A DNA stretch of 7,352 nt from CAYVZZ01 sp964456185. Lineage in GTDB: Bacteria; Pseudomonadota; Gammaproteobacteria; Pseudomonadales; Alcanivoracaceae. Shown here one piece after another: positions 6,232-7,352 of the stretch (within the stretch, counting starts at the first letter, position 1; each line of letters starts with the position of its first letter). The stretch is taken from assembly GCA_964456185.1 (NCBI GenBank), contig CAYVZZ010000115.1:1-7352 (forward strand), in the 5' to 3' direction. The notes under the pieces were generated by a model, which did no database searches, was not told where the DNA came from, and saw nothing but the letters and a program-made list of their open reading frames with translations. Position numbers and translations under genes: made by a program.

Positions 6232-6266
6232 CACCAACTGAGGCGAAAAATCCTCCACTATCGCGA

Positions 6267-7352
6267 TTACTTGCGGTAGAACACCGACAAGTCATGCAGC
6301 ATCTGCGTGAGCTGCGGCTGAATCTTCTTCATGACCGCATCTGGATTATCGACTGGGTTGTCTTCCGCATCGGTGGTTTGCTTATAGCCCATACCGCCAG
6401 GATTCAGCGGAATGCCCACTTTATATTTGTTGCCCACATAGCCAATGGCATTCCAGGAACCCACCACCCGGAAACGATCCCAGGTCGGCGTAAGCAAGTC
6501 GATAGCATCCACGGAATAATCTGACGGGGGATTGGTCACGCCCAGCAATGGCATCAAAGTCGGTACGATATCCAAATGACTGGTCGGTGCTTTGACAACA
6601 CGCGGCCCCGTGCCCGGCACATGCAGCACAAAGGGCGTGTGCATCTGCTCGTTATGGAAGGTCGAGTTGTGCCCCCACTTTCCATGCTCCATAAACTCTT
6701 CGCCATGATCACCGGTAATAATGACGATGGTGTTTTTCAACATCCCCCGCTCTTTCAGGTTGGCCAACACGCGCCCCATTTGCTTATCGAGCCAATGGGC
6801 AGAGTTAATGTAACGGTTCTTAATCAGTTGGATGTTATCTTTGATGTCAGTGGTGATGTAGTTGAAATTCTTCAGGTAATCCTCGCGAATCACCGCCTGT
6901 TTCGGGAAGAAATAGCGCGCGTGCGTGGTTTCAAAGAACAAAAAAGCCAGGAAGGGATTTTTCTTGGCATGCTGCTCATTAATAAAGTCGTTTAACCGCG
7001 TGACGTTTTGTTTATCATCGACCCAGCCCTCGTGCTTATTGTATTCATGCAGCAAGCTGGAAGGCAGGCTCGCCCAAACGGTTTTATCAAACTCGGGATA
7101 GGTAAATTTGGCACTGGTATACAGGCCGAACTGGTAACCTTTCTTCTGTAACGTCGTCACAAGCACCGGCGGGCGGCGCGCATCGAGGAAATCAAACCAA
7201 TAATGGGCCGGAATACCATAGAACATGGTGAAAATGCCCCAGCGTGTGCCGCTACCGCCACTGTAATGATTGGTGTAGCGCCAGTTTTTCTGTGCAAATT
7301 TCCACACGTGCGGCATGATTTCCGGCGTGAGCATATCCCAGCGCAACGACTC
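6267..7352 (-). CDS. Sulfatase/phosphotransferase-fold protein, YejM/PbgA-like, C-terminal part (5' end outside window)
   Basis: C-terminal catalytic-type domain of the alkaline phosphatase superfamily, 361 residues to TAA 6269-6267; the frame stays open to the right edge. It opens with ESLRWDML and continues NHYSGGSGTRWGIFTMFYG, a pattern I associate with DUF3413-type inner-membrane proteins (YejM/PbgA), whose membrane helices would lie upstream of the window. Numbering from the edge, the likely metal ligands and nucleophile are Glu1, Thr36, Asp215 and His216 (TGDHGEEF), with His228, His233 and His238 in GKWGHNSTFHNEQMHTP. Glu, Thr, Asp and His at these places match lipoteichoic acid synthase and EptA, so phosphotransfer or phosphatase chemistry is more likely than sulfate-ester hydrolysis. 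The first in-window start-like codon, TTG at 7346, is not the real start. The domain would face the periplasm. No terminator is visible in the 73 bp before typA. The fold is firm, the YejM link is likely and the activity unknown. Confidence 0.85.
   Translation of the reverse strand, partial: ESLRWDMLTPEIMPHVWKFAQKNWRYTNHYSGGSGTRWGIFTMFYGIPAHYWFDFLDARRPPVLVTTLQKKGYQFGLYTSAKFTYPEFDKTVWASLPSSLLHEYNKHEGWVDDKQNVTRLNDFINEQHAKKNPFLAFLFFETTHARYFFPKQAVIREDYLKNFNYITTDIKDNIQLIKNRYINSAHWLDKQMGRVLANLKERGMLKNTIVIITGDHGEEFMEHGKWGHNSTFHNEQMHTPFVLHVPGTGPRVVKAPTSHLDIVPTLMPLLGVTNPPSDYSVDAIDLLTPTWDRFRVVGSWNAIGYVGNKYKVGIPLNPGGMGYKQTTDAEDNPVDNPDAVMKKIQPQLTQMLHDLSVFYRK

Noticed and set aside
6239..6267. Possible terminator of the sulfatase-like gene (ATCGCGAT palindrome and GAGG/CCTC stem)
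   Set aside because: The stems are only 4 bp each in useful length and no T-run follows a stem; the short T-stretch lies in the loop.
6003..6524. Open frame of 173 codons on the plus strand across the typA start and the sulfatase-like 3' end
   Set aside because: It is antisense to the conserved TypA GTPase domain and to the sulfatase-like gene; the composition is arbitrary and no motif is seen.
6576..6995. Open frame of 139 codons on the plus strand inside the sulfatase-like gene
   Set aside because: It is fully antisense to a region with conserved GDHGEE and metal-site residues; no independent evidence.

Overview
The window reads as ordinary chromosomal DNA of a gammaproteobacterium. TypA matches the enterobacterial protein almost end to end. 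The partial gene at the right edge looks like the YejM/PbgA-type inner-membrane proteins of Gammaproteobacteria. The mix of a sulfide:quinone oxidoreductase, a long-chain-type acyl-CoA dehydrogenase and a fatty-acyl-reductase-like SDR would suit a marine, lipid- or hydrocarbon-using member of the Oceanospirillales/Alcanivorax kind. That placement is a guess from gene content. I see no insertion sequence, phage gene, CRISPR array, tRNA or rRNA, and the coding regions look similar in base composition.

Layout. Left, plus strand: the C-terminal 261 codons of uvrA (1-786), then 39 nt later a 268-residue SDR oxidoreductase (826-1632). Everything to the right is on the minus strand. In transcription order it runs: a truncated sulfatase/phosphotransferase-fold membrane protein (7352-6267), typA/bipA (6193-4382), an acyl-CoA dehydrogenase (4290-3148) and a type II sulfide:quinone oxidoreductase (2933-1674). 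The SDR and SQR genes converge, 41 nt apart.

Transcription signals. Two good intrinsic terminators serve the minus strand. One ends typA (12-bp perfect stem plus 7 U, 4317-4352). The other ends the SQR gene, and its hairpin and U-tract overlap the last codons of the convergent SDR gene (1617-1651). A perfect TATAAT lies just upstream of the GTG start of typA. The typA terminator sits only 27 nt upstream of the acyl-CoA dehydrogenase start codon, so how that gene is transcribed is not obvious.

Function. The genes look like separate housekeeping or metabolic units rather than one pathway: DNA repair (UvrA), ribosome-associated GTPase (TypA), envelope (sulfatase-like protein), fatty-acid oxidation (acyl-CoA dehydrogenase), sulfide oxidation into the quinone pool (SQR) and probably lipid carbonyl reduction (SDR). 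The acyl-CoA dehydrogenase and SQR both feed electrons toward ubiquinone, but I see nothing that makes them one system. I did not find a convincing previously undescribed system. The points most worth a second look are the nested hairpin at the typA/acyl-CoA dehydrogenase junction and the apparently complete metal site of the sulfatase-like protein.
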